Shown: positions 1 through 11,619 of the stretch, one piece after another
Position numbering within the stretch: the stretch's first letter is position 1
Layout: the number at the start of each line of letters is the position of its first letter
Assembly (NCBI GenBank): GCA_951799425.1
Contig: OX637391.1
Span: 51,369,069 to 51,433,068 of the forward strand
DNA length: 64,000 nucleotides
Origin: Ilex aquifolium
Lineage: Eukaryota; Streptophyta; Magnoliopsida; Aquifoliales; Aquifoliaceae
Direction: 5' to 3'
Position numbers and translations under genes: made by a program
Notes under the pieces: generated by a model
The model's input: the letters and a program-made list of their open reading frames with translations, nothing else
Databases searched by the model: none
What the model was told of the DNA's origin: nothing

Positions 1-2108
1 CAAAATATCGACAAAATTCCATCTGATTTTGAAGGCACGATTGTTTTTTAAGGATTATCTATTATTAAATGTCAAAAGAGTATAAAAAATAAATTAGTTA
101 CATTATAATCTTAAAAACAAACATTTGTAAACAAGCCTACTAATTAAATGTGGTTCTGATTCTGTTAATTAGTTACGCTTATTTTATGGATATATCATAA
201 TGAGATAATATTACATTCTTTTTCAAGGTAAAGATTCCTAATTTTGCTTACTACAATTAAAAAATTATTGAAAATTGTAATTTTTAAGTCGTTAAATAAT
301 AGTAAAATATAAAATATATTTTATTATAAACATATCCTGGCATTATCCATATCCTATTTTTTTAAGTTTTGTCGTATCACTGAATCAATATCGTATCATA
401 CCCGTATCAAATTTTCATATACGAGCTTCTTAGCTGGTCATCATCCTGATTGGTGCTGGACGATGTTGGCTCTTAGTTCTTGTAGAAGATCATCCAATGG
501 GCTGATCCCGTTTGATTCTTACAATATGATGCAGTGTAGAAACCATACCGCATACCGCTATAGAATAAGGCCAGTAGTCACCTTATTTGACCATTGTTTT
601 TCTATCTTATCCTTCCCCTCCCCCCCTTTTGGTGGTGTGGTGTTGTTTAATAGGTGAGAAAAGTATGTAGCGGGCTGTCTCCTGCTGTGGTGGCCCCTTG
701 AGTTAAAAAAAGACTGCTATTGCAGTTTTCTGATTTTTAGATCAGCTTAGGTTCTGTAGAACCAGTTTGCCTTTCGTGTGCCAAGAAACAATGGTATTAG
801 TTAAAAAAGGGCAACGGACAGTCCAGTGCCGAGATTCCTATTACCGTGGATTTAAGGAGGGTCGAATGTACGCAACTTAGCCCATGGATTAAAGGAATTA
901 AAGGAAAAAAATAAGAAATGAAAGCCATAGAAAACCAGCACTTCTAGTAATTAGAAAAATTACAAATTGATTTATATGTTAAAATAGATGTTAGCTGTAA
1001 TAGATCGAACATTACTTGAAAATGACTCTTCTGCTCAGGAATATTAATTCTTATAAAGTTTGAAGCTTGATATAACACATTGCTGGGTCCATTCGTTTAA
1101 CAGCTCAAGTTTCTGAAATAATTGGCGGTCTAAAATTGTATCCGAGCTTTGATCCTATAAGTCATGGGTTCAATTATCTCTAGCAGCATATGATTTCCTC
1201 TTTATCTTTGTGAACCCAAGTCCTATGCTTATCATGTGCTTTGGTTTTATCTGTATCCTCCATGTGGGATCAACGGATCAAGGATCATAGGTAAAAAGAG
1301 AGTTTTTGGGGGGGCTTGATATATATGTGTGAGTGTGTGTTGTTTCAATGCTTTAGGTATTTGCTTCTCCCCCTTTGTGTTTGTCCATAACAAGTGGATC
1401 AGATTTTATTCTAGTCGTGCTCATCGATATACTTGGCTCTTAGTCCCATCCACGTCTGAGCAGGGTACACGTCTGATATGGTGTTGAGAGCTTAGTAGAA
1501 ATTGTTGGGCTGTTGTTTAACAGCTTAAACTTTTGGAGTAATTGATAATTTGACACACGAGGTAGAGACCATTTGGCTTTTCTGCTTTGTTGCATCACAA
1601 GGATCCATCTCCAGTATAGACCTCCTTTTGGGAGTTAATGTTCCCTGAACTGTCTAAAGGAACCTAATGAAGTCTTCTTTTCTATTCATCTGTCGATCTT
1701 AAAAAAGGAAGTATAATTTAAGATCATTGTGGAACAGCAGAAAAATGTGCATGATTTAGTTTATCAGGGTTTTGAATTGTCCATTATATACTTGATATCC
1801 ACTTTTTTAAGGCCAGTACTTACGAGTCCAGTGAAGTCATTTGGTGCTAACTCGTTGCTGCCCCTGTCACTTCAATTATGTTGCTGACTCTTTCCCGTCT
1901 TGTTATGGAATGTAAAATGTAGCTGTGAAACTTGGTGACTTTTCTTGTAATCTCATTAATCTTGCTGATACACCCTGGAGCAGAAAATCTTTGCTCTAAC
2001 TGTGTTTGTGTGAATGTAATAGTTCTGCACCTGAATAATGTCATATCTTCTATCTCTTTTCAAGCTCATAGTTATTCTTTCTGACCCGCACTTAATTTGG
2101 ATGTTCAG
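1..2108 (+). other. Probable first intron of the WAV3-like gene (5' end outside window)
   Basis: No coding exon was recognised here. The exon that follows opens directly on a RING finger and has no usable ATG at its start, whereas WAV3-type proteins carry a serine-rich N-terminal segment before the RING. I looked for that first exon in this stretch and did not find it, so the intron probably runs past the window start. The DNA is AT-rich. Two similar pieces around 1080-1180 and 1500-1570 share 'ttaacagctcaa'-like text and may be decayed LTR remnants. A splice acceptor (gttcag) ends at 2108. Confidence 0.5.
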
Positions 2109-4043
2109 AAGACTTGCTCAATATGTTTGGCTTCAATGAAAAGGGGGGATGGCCATGCTATTTTCACTGCAGAATGTTCACATTCCTTCCATTTCCACTG
2201 TATTGCTTCGAATGTGAAACATGGCAACCAAATTTGCCCAGTTTGCAGAGCAAATTGGAAAGAAATTCCCTTGCAGGTTCCAAGTTTAGATCCTCCCCTG
2301 GGAAGGGCTAGAGTCAATCCTATCGAATTGCCCCAAAATAATGCTTTGATGGCTGTAATTCGCCGACTGCCTCCCCCTCGTCCAAATGGCAATCGGCACA
2401 CTACACTATTTCAGGCTCCTGAGCCAGCTGTCTTCAATGACGATGAATCCTTAGGTCATCAATCTGAGTCTGCTGAGAGGACCTTCTCTAATAAAATTGC
2501 TGCAGATAATGATTTACACAGAACAATGAAGATTCAAACATACCCAGAAGTTCAAGCAGTCCCACGGTTCAATGCTTTGGATAACTTCACTGTCCTGATC
2601 CATCTCAAAGCTCCTATTTCACTTTCAGAACAAACTCCCAATAGCAGTCAGGCTAATTTGCCCCACATTTCTCAAACTGTTCGTGCTCCAGTCGACCTTG
2701 TCACGGTTCTTGACATCAGTGGCAGCATGGCAGGTACCAAGCTGGCTTTGCTAAAGCGAGCTATGGGGTTTGTGATACAAAACCTCGGTCCCAATGACAG
2801 GCTGGCAGTCATTGCCTTCTCGTCAACAGCTCGCCGCCTCTTCCCCCTTCGTAGGATGTCTGACACTGGGAAGCAGCAGGCATTGCAAGCTGTTAACTCT
2901 CTGGTTGCAAACGGCGGGACAAATATTGCTGAAGGCTTGAGAAAGGGTGCCAAGATAATGGAAGACCGAAGGGAAAAGAACCCAGTTGCCAGTATAATAC
3001 TCTTGTCTGATGGGCAGGACACATATACAGTCGGTAGTTCTGATGTTAATCAACATTTACCAAATTACCAGTTGCTTCTTCCTCTGTCTATTCATGGTGA
3101 AGATACTTCAGGTATGAAGATTCCTGTACATGCTTTTGGGTTTGGCACAGATCACGATGCTTCCTCAATGCACTCAATTTCAGAGATTTCGGGAGGGACA
3201 TTTTCTTTTATCGAGAGTGAAGGTGTGATCCAGGATGCATTTGCACAGTGCATTGGGGGACTTTTGAGTGTCGTGGTCAAGGATTTGCATGTGAGTATAG
3301 AGTGCGTGCACTCAAGTGTCCATCTTCACTCTTTAAAAGCGGGAAGTTACCCAAATTGTGTGATGTCTGATGGGCGCACTGGATTCATTGATGTTGGAGA
3401 TTTATATGCTGATGAGGAGAAGGATTTTCTTGTTTCAGTTAACATTCCAGCAGAGAATTCAAGCAATGAAACAGCATTGTTAAAGGTGAGATGTGTTTAC
3501 AACGATCCCTTGACAAAAGAAATGGTGACATTAGGAAGTGAAGAAGTTAGGATTGAGAGAACTGAAACAGCTAGACAAGAGTTAGAGTCAATAGAAGTTG
3601 ACAGGCAACGCAACAGGCTCCAAGCAGCCGAGGCAATGGCACAAGCAAGAACTGCTGCTGAGCAGGGAGACCTGAAGGGTGCAGTATCTATCCTCGAAAC
3701 CTGCAGAAGGGTGTTGTCAGAAACTGTATCAGCTAAATCTCATGATCGGCTATGCATTGCTTTGGATGCTGAGCTTAAGGAAATGCAAGAGAGAATGGCA
3801 AGCAGGCATGTATACGAGGCATCAGGAAGGGCTTATATTCTATCAGGACTGAGCTCACATTCCTGGCAGAGAGCAACAGCTCGAGGTGACTCTACAGATG
3901 GGTCAAGTCTTGTTCAGGCTTATCAAACCCGATCAATGGCTGAGATGCTTAGTCGTTCTCAGGCTACTTTATTGGGTAGTCCATCTGCTCAGAGGCTTGT
4001 TCAACCGGCATGGTCATTTGCATCGCAACCAAAGCCAAGGTAA
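2109..4043 (+). CDS. WAV3: WAV3-type RING/vWA E3 ubiquitin-protein ligase, 3' exon (5' partial)
   Basis: This is a single long exon of 644 residues plus stop (TAA). A C3H2C3 RING finger is at visible residues 3-46 (C3, C6, C23, H25, H28, C31, C43, C46). It would recruit an E2 and transfer ubiquitin. A von Willebrand A domain follows at about 195-387, with an intact MIDAS start (DISGS near 202) and the later 'LLSDGQD' strand. A C-terminal vWA-associated region then ends in a helical, Arg/Gln/Glu-rich stretch. This order is that of the Arabidopsis WAVY GROWTH 3 family, which acts in root gravitropism and auxin-related growth. I start the exon after the acceptor at 2108, because the upstream in-frame codon at 2097 is TTG rather than ATG. 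The N-terminal exon is missing from the window. No frame breaks are seen. The family is sure; which WAV3 paralogue is not. Confidence 0.9.
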   Translation, partial: KTCSICLASMKRGDGHAIFTAECSHSFHFHCIASNVKHGNQICPVCRANWKEIPLQVPSLDPPLGRARVNPIELPQNNALMAVIRRLPPPRPNGNRHTTLFQAPEPAVFNDDESLGHQSESAERTFSNKIAADNDLHRTMKIQTYPEVQAVPRFNALDNFTVLIHLKAPISLSEQTPNSSQANLPHISQTVRAPVDLVTVLDISGSMAGTKLALLKRAMGFVIQNLGPNDRLAVIAFSSTARRLFPLRRMSDTGKQQALQAVNSLVANGGTNIAEGLRKGAKIMEDRREKNPVASIILLSDGQDTYTVGSSDVNQHLPNYQLLLPLSIHGEDTSGMKIPVHAFGFGTDHDASSMHSISEISGGTFSFIESEGVIQDAFAQCIGGLLSVVVKDLHVSIECVHSSVHLHSLKAGSYPNCVMSDGRTGFIDVGDLYADEEKDFLVSVNIPAENSSNETALLKVRCVYNDPLTKEMVTLGSEEVRIERTETARQELESIEVDRQRNRLQAAEAMAQARTAAEQGDLKGAVSILETCRRVLSETVSAKSHDRLCIALDAELKEMQERMASRHVYEASGRAYILSGLSSHSWQRATARGDSTDGSSLVQAYQTRSMAEMLSRSQATLLGSPSAQRLVQPAWSFASQPKPR

Positions 4044-4167
4044 TAATCTAGGACTATTTTGTAATCTTTGAGTCATAACTATATATAGTTTGGGGTGGGG
4101 ATAAGTTAAGAGAGACAAGAGAGCGTTTTTGGCTGTCAATATTGTTCCCGTTTTAGGTATGTAAAAT

Positions 4168-4173
4168 AATAAA
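4168..4173 (+). promoter_or_regulatory. Candidate polyadenylation signal of the WAV3-like gene
   Basis: AATAAA lies about 125 bases after the stop codon, in AT-rich DNA. This is position and motif only; plant poly(A) signals are loose. Confidence 0.35.
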
Positions 4174-4458
4174 CATCGGTAAAGGATGGAAAAATATAAT
4201 GGGAGGAAAAGGGATGTTAGGTTTTATAACCTTCTGTTTTTTGTTATTTTCTTTTTTCCTTGTGTTATTGTTGGGGGTGATGTAGATAAAGGGGAAATGG
4301 TTTTCATCTATTGAGATAAGTGGGTATAAAGTTTGTAATTGTGGGTATAGTGGGGTGAAACTCTTGACCAAATGTGTAAGTTTCCTGCAATGTGATTCTT
4401 TTCACAAAGTTTTGTTGATGAGACTCTGTAGTTGTGTATTGCTTGCATTGCTACTTGA

Positions 4459-4486
4459 CTCTCTCTCTCTCTCTCTCTCTCTCTTT
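4459..4486 (+). repeat. (CT)n microsatellite
   Basis: A run of about 14 CT dinucleotides lies between the WAV3-like gene and COX16. The surrounding 4174-5260 stretch holds no gene that I can see. Confidence 0.85.
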
Positions 4487-5260
4487 CCTAACACGCTTGT
4501 GCTCGCATCCGTGTGCATTATCTCTGAATACAAATATGCTATTTACATGGTTGACCACTACTTCAGCTTTGGTTCTAGTGGCGGGTCAACCGTGTTGGTC
4601 TAGTGGCAGGTCAACCATGATACTAAAAAACGGGAGATCACAAGATCAATTCTTACCAAAGCTAATGAGTTTGAGGTGAGAGGGTGGTTCAGTGATGAAG
4701 AGACATATCTACATAACATCGTGATCATGCAATTGCGAAGTTCTTGTTATGTACGTAAACGCCAGAAATCATAAGCACCTGTTGATGCCATCAACCGAGT
4801 CTCACCAAGACACATAAGAACAATACCCCAAAGAAAGATAAGATTCCTCATTTATACAGAGAAAGAAAATGAAAACAACAATAAATGGAATGAAATAATT
4901 TTTTGTCGCTCACAATCATTGGCTTTCCTCAAAATTTTTTTTTTTTTTTAACAGAGGACAACTATAACCAACACCTTGGCTTTCCTCATTCAATATTTGT
5001 CCTTAATTCAGTCAATACTGGATACTCTAGGCAACAAAATGAAATTATATAAAAATAAATCCGGCTTCTCATCAGCTACAATGGTACAATTACAGTTCAA
5101 CTAACATTGCCAGGGGAAAAAAAAAGCAAAGAAATAGCAGACATTCTTTTATAACCCGTCGTAAGTTTGTTCAGTTGAGTCGTTAGCACGAGGATAAGGG
5201 AGTACCCTGAAACCTTTCAACACGCTAACAAAGAGATTTTGCAATAACTCTATTCTAGCC

Positions 5261-7646
5261 TCACTTGACCTCATTTGGCTTGGGAATTCTCTTGTACTCA
5301 TAACTGTTAATGTCAACCTTCCCTTGCAAAGCCTACAACAGAGCATTTAACGGGTATAAGCTTCACAAACGATTATGTTTAAGATGTATTAGCAAAATTG
5401 CTTTACCTTACCTTTAGCTCTTCTTCCAGAGAAATCTTTTTCGGCTTGTATGCTTCTACAGGTCCTGTTCTTGACAATGCTTTTCTTGTCTCAATGATCT
5501 CCCACTCCTGGTCATCTTTCACCTTAGCAATATCCTTGCTGCACAACAAAACATTCGCCACATTTTAGGAGAGGATGATGATGATAATAATAATAAACAA
5601 CAATGATGATTATGAGATATAAAGGTACTTTGATATCATCATATACAATTGAAGATCTAGAAATGCAAGCTACAATTCGAGTTATATAAAGTACAGACAG
5701 AGGGTAAAAACAGATCACGTAACCAACTACTTGGCACGAATGAAGCACAAGTAACTAAAAAAGAAAGCCAAATGATTTAAAAAGTTCCTTATAGCTATGT
5801 AGCTGCGAAACTATTGAATCGTTTTATTCTTTGGTTTCTTAAACTCAAGGATAGATTGCAATTCTTACAGCATTTCACCGGACCACCCACACCCTGGAAC
5901 CATCCAATCAGTACAACTGGACTGATGAATAAAATCAGGGACTAGTGATGGAGCCCAGAACTTCAGGAATCCTTTGATATCAACCTCCATTCGTCTGACA
6001 AACCTGATGCCCTTCTGCTATCAGCAACTGCTTTCATTAGCACACAACAGCAGAACATGTTTCATGTTGTAGCAGCAGAACACCAAAGCAACTTAAGAAG
6101 CCTAGAAAAGCTGGGTTCCCTGAAGCTAAAGATGAGCTCATTTGACAGTGATCAAAGGATCTACACCCAATATTAGCTCCAGTAACAACTAAAAAGCTGC
6201 TTGAAGAGGAGCACATCAATTGATTCCTTTGTCAGAGCAAATCCCAAAGAAGTACCAAACCAGACTGCCATTAGAAGGTAAGAAGCACGGACATGGCTAC
6301 GAACACGTTGGCACAAATTTTTCAAAAAAGTAGGATATGGACACATTGGGGATATGTTAGATAATATGTATATATATAAATAATCATGTAATAAAATAAA
6401 AAATTTATCATAATACTCTTTTAATTCATCCCTTCCCAAATTCTAAAAATTCACATCATGATATCACTGCATAAAAAATACAATATAAGATCGATACATA
6501 TTCAACATTAACATCCATGATCCAACAAAAATACAACTTTCATTTTCAAAAATATTCCACTTCGTCATTACTTTCATATTAAAAGTTTATTCCATTTGTA
6601 TATAAGTTTATATTTGTATCTAAAATTATATTATATTCATGTCCTATGTTTAATGTACTGATTATAACTTCTTTTATATTATGACTTTGATTCATATCTA
6701 TTTAAAATTTCGAAAATAACTCTTAATTATAAAGACATCTGAAAAGTTCTTAAAATTTTCAAAAAAAAAAACTAAAAACGTGTCGGTTGCGTGTTCCCAA
6801 CGTGTCCTGAACGTGTCGGCTGCGTGTCCCCAACATGTCCTAAAAAAAATTTAACAATAAAAAAATCGGACACTCATTTTAGCATATCCAAGTCTCAAAC
6901 GTATCTGACACCGACACTCTAGCCAAAATGAAGTGTCCATGCTTCTTAGATTAGATGCACCAGAAGATCTTTTCTAACATAATGGCCATATTGGAATTAA
7001 CAGGTGCTTTCAATAAACAAGCAGAAATTTCATAATTGACATTAAGAATCTCACAAACACATGCTAGAAAACAACAACTGTATGATAATACCAAATCCTA
7101 TTGCCTCTATCTAAGCCTTTTTCCTTCTAAAACATTATGCCTAAGACTCAAAAGATTAACAAAAATGGGAGCACCACCTACAAAGTCTATCCATGACGTA
7201 GGAATGCATGTTAGTGATCACATTCTAGCCCATTATCCATGCGTAAACCTTACTTTAGTATGAAATGAAGCTTATTGTCTAAAATATTTTTAGGAATTGC
7301 TTCATAAAGCCATCCAACACTTACACCCAGGATATTGACAAAAAAATAGAAAGAGGGTTTATTTGCCTTCCTCTATCATACTTAGATTCTAAAACTTGTC
7401 AAACAGGATATTGACCAAGAAAACTGATGACAGTGGTCCTGGCACTAACCTGCCTTGCAAGAGATGGCCAAGACCAAGTGCTCCAAACACAGTGAGTGAA
7501 ATCATAGGAACCCCATATCTAACAAATGGTGATTTCCTTCCCCATCTTTTGAACCCTGCAGCAGAGTTCTGAAACTTGGAAGCCGCTGTAGCTCCTATAC
7601 TGTTGGCATTTTTAGGCTGATTCATTGCTGTCTCAACAGTTGTCAT
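5261..7646 (-). CDS. COX16: Cytochrome c oxidase assembly protein COX16 homologue, mitochondrial
   Basis: Three coding exons on the minus strand: 7646-7450, 5538-5412 and 5332-5261, all with GT-AG borders, give 131 residues. The protein is small, with one membrane span at about residues 45-63. The span is preceded by the family motif [13 protein letters not shown] (33-45) and followed by the conserved charged stretch ending in DQEWEI. COX16 is an inner-membrane factor that helps insert copper-loaded COX2 during complex IV assembly. The start is the ATG at 7646: reading upstream in frame through the putative 5'UTR exon reaches a stop before any other ATG. Two short upstream ATGs lie just before it (see findings). 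The first coding intron holds a MITE-like element. The family call is strong. Confidence 0.9.
6279..6948. mobile_element. MITE-like element in COX16 intron
   Basis: The ends are inverted copies of TAAGAAGCAYGGACA. The flanking 9-mers, cattagaag and gattagatg, match at 7 of 9 positions and look like a decayed target duplication of Mutator-like length. The interior is AT-rich and repeats the word 'cgtgtcggctgcgtgtcccc' with variants near 6780-6835. There is no coding capacity. Assignment to the Mutator-like group is inference from duplication length alone. Confidence 0.5.
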
Positions 7647-8504
7647 CACTGCATACCATAAAAGCCCCTGCATCACAACATCAACACCACAAGTGTGCAG
7701 ATGACATCAAAGGTAACAAGCTTCTCACGTGATCATCTCACTACCCTGAGCTTTAGTTTCAAAGTAAATTTGCTAGTTAAAACGAACAGAAGGACATGTA
7801 GGAGAATCGGCATACAATCTCGGAAAGGTCCAATACTCCAGAAAACTATACAAATGAGCTTGGAAGCTCATAGTAAAAAGACAAAACTATTCAATTGAGT
7901 ATCAACAGCTCTCAATCCCTAATTTCAATGAATTTACTATTGTATTCTCTCCCTTTTTTGCGTACAGATTTTGCAGAATTTCTCCTATATATCATACAGG
8001 ACACTTACTAGTCCTATTTTCTTACAAAATTTGCCATGTCAATAGGACAGACATTAGTTGGACTCACTATCTGATTGACGTCAATTAATATGACAAGCCT
8101 AAAAGTTGTTGCCCAAAATTGACATGTTCTAACCATTCAACTACGACACTCCTCAGCACATTATGACAAGATCTTCCACCGTCCAACAAATTTAGTAGAG
8201 TTTATAATGTTTCAAATCTCACCAGATGGTGAATGTTTAGGACAACAAAAGGAAGAACAGGTTCATAAGGAATAGTCTTAGTCATCGACTCTTATTATAT
8301 TATCTAACATTCCCAAATGTTTGGGTGATAACTATAGTTTCGGCACATCTTACAAATCTTCAAGTTTTTGTTGAAAACAATTGTCCATTTAAGTGAAATA
8401 AATACACGTCAAAGTAACTGAGAACTCTTTTTTTTTTTCCCCTCAAAGGGGGTGTTATTTAACTGATTTTTCAGTTGTCCACAATTTCAAGAATCAAGAT
8501 AATT

Positions 8505-9060
8505 AAAAAAAGGGACAAGTACACTCAGACCCCTTAAGGTTTACCACTTAATCAGACAAACCCCCTCATATTTGACAAATTACACTGAGACCCCTTGAAG
8601 TATGTGGGCGTGTAACATTAGTACCCTTGTCGTCAAGATCCGTTAAACATACTGTTAAAATTTGATGACATCAATATCTTTTTATATAAAATCCCCAAAT
8701 TACACTATCACCATTTCAACAAAAATCTAATAAAAATTAATAATTTTTAATTTTCAATTAAAACCCCAATACCTAATACCCAAACCTACAGCCACCGCCA
8801 ACTCTCCTCTCTCCTTCTACCATAGCATCGCCAGCGCCAGAACCACCACCACAACACCGCCACACCCCAAAACCACCACCACAATACCGCCACACCAAAG
8901 CCACAGCCCAGAACCACCACCACAACTTCGCCACACCAGAGCCACCGCCAACACCACTTCCACCAACGCCATCACCATCACCATCACCATCACCATCACC
9001 ATCACCATCACCATCACCATCACCATCACCATCACCATCTCCAGGTATGTTTTTCCTCCC
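8505..9060. repeat. Repeat-derived DNA with (CCATCA)n minisatellite in COX16 5'UTR intron
   Basis: The stretch 8505-8650 has the 'ctcagaccccttaaggtttacc' style of text common at the ends of plant non-coding repeats, with a diverged second copy about 70 bases on. From 8967 to about 9040 there is a hexamer array (CATCAC), preceded by proline/threonine-like CCACCA-rich DNA. On the minus strand the array reads as alternating Met-Val, which I take to be chance. The rest of the intron, 9060-10059, is CT-rich then featureless, with no gene seen. Confidence 0.6.
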
Positions 9061-10059
9061 TTCTCTCTGCTACACCCAAACCCAGATCCCAAAATCCCTC
9101 CAAATCTGAAATCCCCTTAAATTTGAGAATTCACCAACACTAACTCTCTGTCAAACACTTCCTTTCACCACCGTTTACCTAGCCACCACCCTCCTCCTCT
9201 CGTCGCCACCGTTTACCCAGCCACCACCACCCTTACCCTCCTCTCACCGTCCTTTAACCAACAACATAATCTCTCTCTCTTTCTCTTTCTCTCTCTCTCT
9301 CCCTACACACACAAACTTTAAAAAAACCTTGCAACTCCCTAAACATCAAATTTGGTCTAGAAATCGACCACCTTCCACCATTGAACCCCTAAACCCCAAA
9401 ATCCACACCGGACTCTGCAAACCCACGATAACCTCAACACCGCAAACCCATATTTTTTCCTTCAATTCAGGTGTTGTTGATTGTTTTAAGTCCTAACACA
9501 GCGCATTTGTATTAGAACATACATTAGCAACGGAATTGTGGGTTGCAGCGAGCTGGAGGGAGGGATGTGAGGAAGTAGTGGGGTTGCAGCAGGTGGGTAG
9601 GGATGGACGATAGGTTTCAGCGGGAAAGGTGTGGTGGACGTAGCGGTTTTGTAGCAGGTGGGGGCGAAGGGTGACAATAGCGGTTTTGCCGGGTTTTGGG
9701 TGGTTGATTGGTTGGTAGCAATCAGTGGGGACGAAGGGTGACAATGGTGGTTTTGGGTGGAGTTAAAGTCGAATTAGCTTTATTTCCTTTCATTTTTCTT
9801 AGCAATCAAAGGGGTCACCTATTCCCCTGATTCCATTACTTCCTAAAAATACAAAGGCGCACACACAAACACAGAGGAAATTACGAATCACCTAATTTTA
9901 ACAAAAAAAAAATCCTCCATAAGCTTGTTTATTTCTACTGTGAATCGAAGTTCAAGATACTGCCACTAACCAAACAAACGGAAACTTAAATGGAAGTTTA
10001 TTCTTCTATAAAATCGAGTTATGGTGCTTGTGTGTGAGCGCGTATGTACAGAGAGATAC

Positions 10060-10108
10060 CTTGGTTTGTAAAGCGAGCCAAATTTAGGGTTCCAAGGGGT
10101 AAGATCTG
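10060..10108 (-). other. Putative 5'UTR exon of COX16
   Basis: On the minus strand, a pyrimidine-rich acceptor (ttcttcacag) is followed by about 49 bases and a good donor (CCAAG/GTATCT). Joining this to the acceptor at 7668 gives a leader with an in-frame stop and no new ATG. A further upstream exon may exist. Only RNA data could confirm this. Confidence 0.45.
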
Positions 10109-10109
10109 C

Positions 10110-11460
10110 TGTGAAGAAAAGGAAAAAAGAGCGAATTAGATGAAAGAAGATGATTAATAGCACAAAACTCCTGTTGCGGCACACCACTGCAGACTTCCAC
10201 AGCACTCTATATCAAACCCAAGAGAAGATAAACAAATCCAACATCAGCTCCGGCACTCACTGAACCGTCACCACCCATGTCAACCCACCGAATCATCACC
10301 ATCTAAATTCTAATTTCTTCACCAGAAATCGAAAATGAGATTCCAATCTAAAAGCAGAATCAAATTCGAAGTCCAATTGAAAATCGAAAATGGAAAGCAA
10401 AAATCAAAATCAAAACAAAACCAATAATCGAAATTGAATCAACATGTAACTCAAACAGAAAATCAGAGAGAAAGAGGAGGGTACAGTGAATCAAATTCGA
10501 AATCACCTCAAAATCAATAGTCGTCCACTTTTCACGGCCACAAACTCAGTTGCCGTCCACTCTTCACCGATTGAGACGCTGATGGTGGGTGGTGGTGCAG
10601 TCGGCCGGAAGAGAAAGAGAGATAGACAGAGAAGTGAGCGAGATGGAGAAACAGCGACAGACCAATAAGAGGAGAGAGAAGACACAGGAAAGTTTGTGAA
10701 ATTCACTAAAGCGGGTCAATTTGTTAATGGGTCAAGGATCAAATTGTATTTTTGTAAATTCAACCATTTTTAAGGCCCTTTTTGTCTTTATAAAATGATT
10801 TGTACATACCCCACCCATGTCCCAAACAGCCAGTGTGGGTCATTACCGGAAAATATAAATATCTGATTATCTGATACGAATCGATCATAAAATTAACAGG
10901 ACTGTGTTTAATTTTAACGAGTTTAAATGATAAACAGATGGGTCCGTCTAACCTGTTTAATAAAAATTCGTGTTCTAACGAAATGTTTTAATCCATTTAC
11001 CACGTAAGTATCCATTTAATAAATTAATATATAACTCAATTACCACTTTACCACACAATTACTTGTTTATCACTCAAATATTCATTTAATAGATGACCTA
11101 ATTTGTTTGTAAAATTAGGAGTTTTAATGTTTTTAATTAGCAAATAATACAAGGCGTGTCATGTAACTTGTTAAATAAATAAATCGTATTCGATTTTTTG
11201 ATTTGTACCAATTTAATAAATGAGCCGTACACATGTTGAGTAAATTTTTGACAAAAAGCCATTATGACCCAACAAGAATCAACATAACTGACACGATTGG
11301 CAGGCTTAATGATATGATATTTTTAATTATTTTAATCATAGAATTAGCAGGTCATACAGTCTTGTTACCTAACCTGTTACATAAATAAATTTTACTTAAT
11401 TTTTTAATTTATACCTATTTAATAAATAAATCGTATATGAATTAAAAAAAATTAGACAAA
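10110..11460. other. Intergenic, AT-rich, no gene seen
   Basis: The region upstream of COX16 probably contains its promoter, but I cannot place a start site. From about 10860 on, the text is AT-rich and self-similar: variants of 'aattaacaggactgtgttt' recur near 10890 and 11340, and 'ttaataaataaatcgta' recurs near 11170 and 11405. This suggests decayed repeats. No open frame with family motifs was found. Confidence 0.5.
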
Positions 11461-11466
11461 AACCTA

Positions 11467-11467
<1 letters not shown>

Positions 11468-11498
<31 letters not shown>
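11468..11498. repeat. (TA)n microsatellite
   Basis: About 15 TA dinucleotides in an AT-rich intergenic region. Confidence 0.9.
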
Positions 11499-11501
<3 letters not shown>

Positions 11502-11619
11502 GAAAATGACTTGAATCCTTGATAAAAACCTACTAAAACCCAACAAAAAATGACAAAATTGACACAGTTATGGGCCTAATTATATGACATTTTTTAAAGG
11601 GAAATTTGGAAGCCGTTAC

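Noticed and set aside
2097-2108. Apparent start codon of the WAV3-like reading frame
   Set aside because: The codon is TTG, not ATG, and a good splice acceptor (gttcag) ends at 2108; the real start is in an exon upstream of the window.
4355-4679. Overlapping plus-strand ORFs with Leu-Ser repeats
   Set aside because: They span the (CT)n microsatellite; low-complexity artefacts.
8817-9092. Minus-strand ORF with a run of alternating Met-Val residues
   Set aside because: It is the hexamer array read in frame, inside a non-coding intron of COX16; no conserved protein features.
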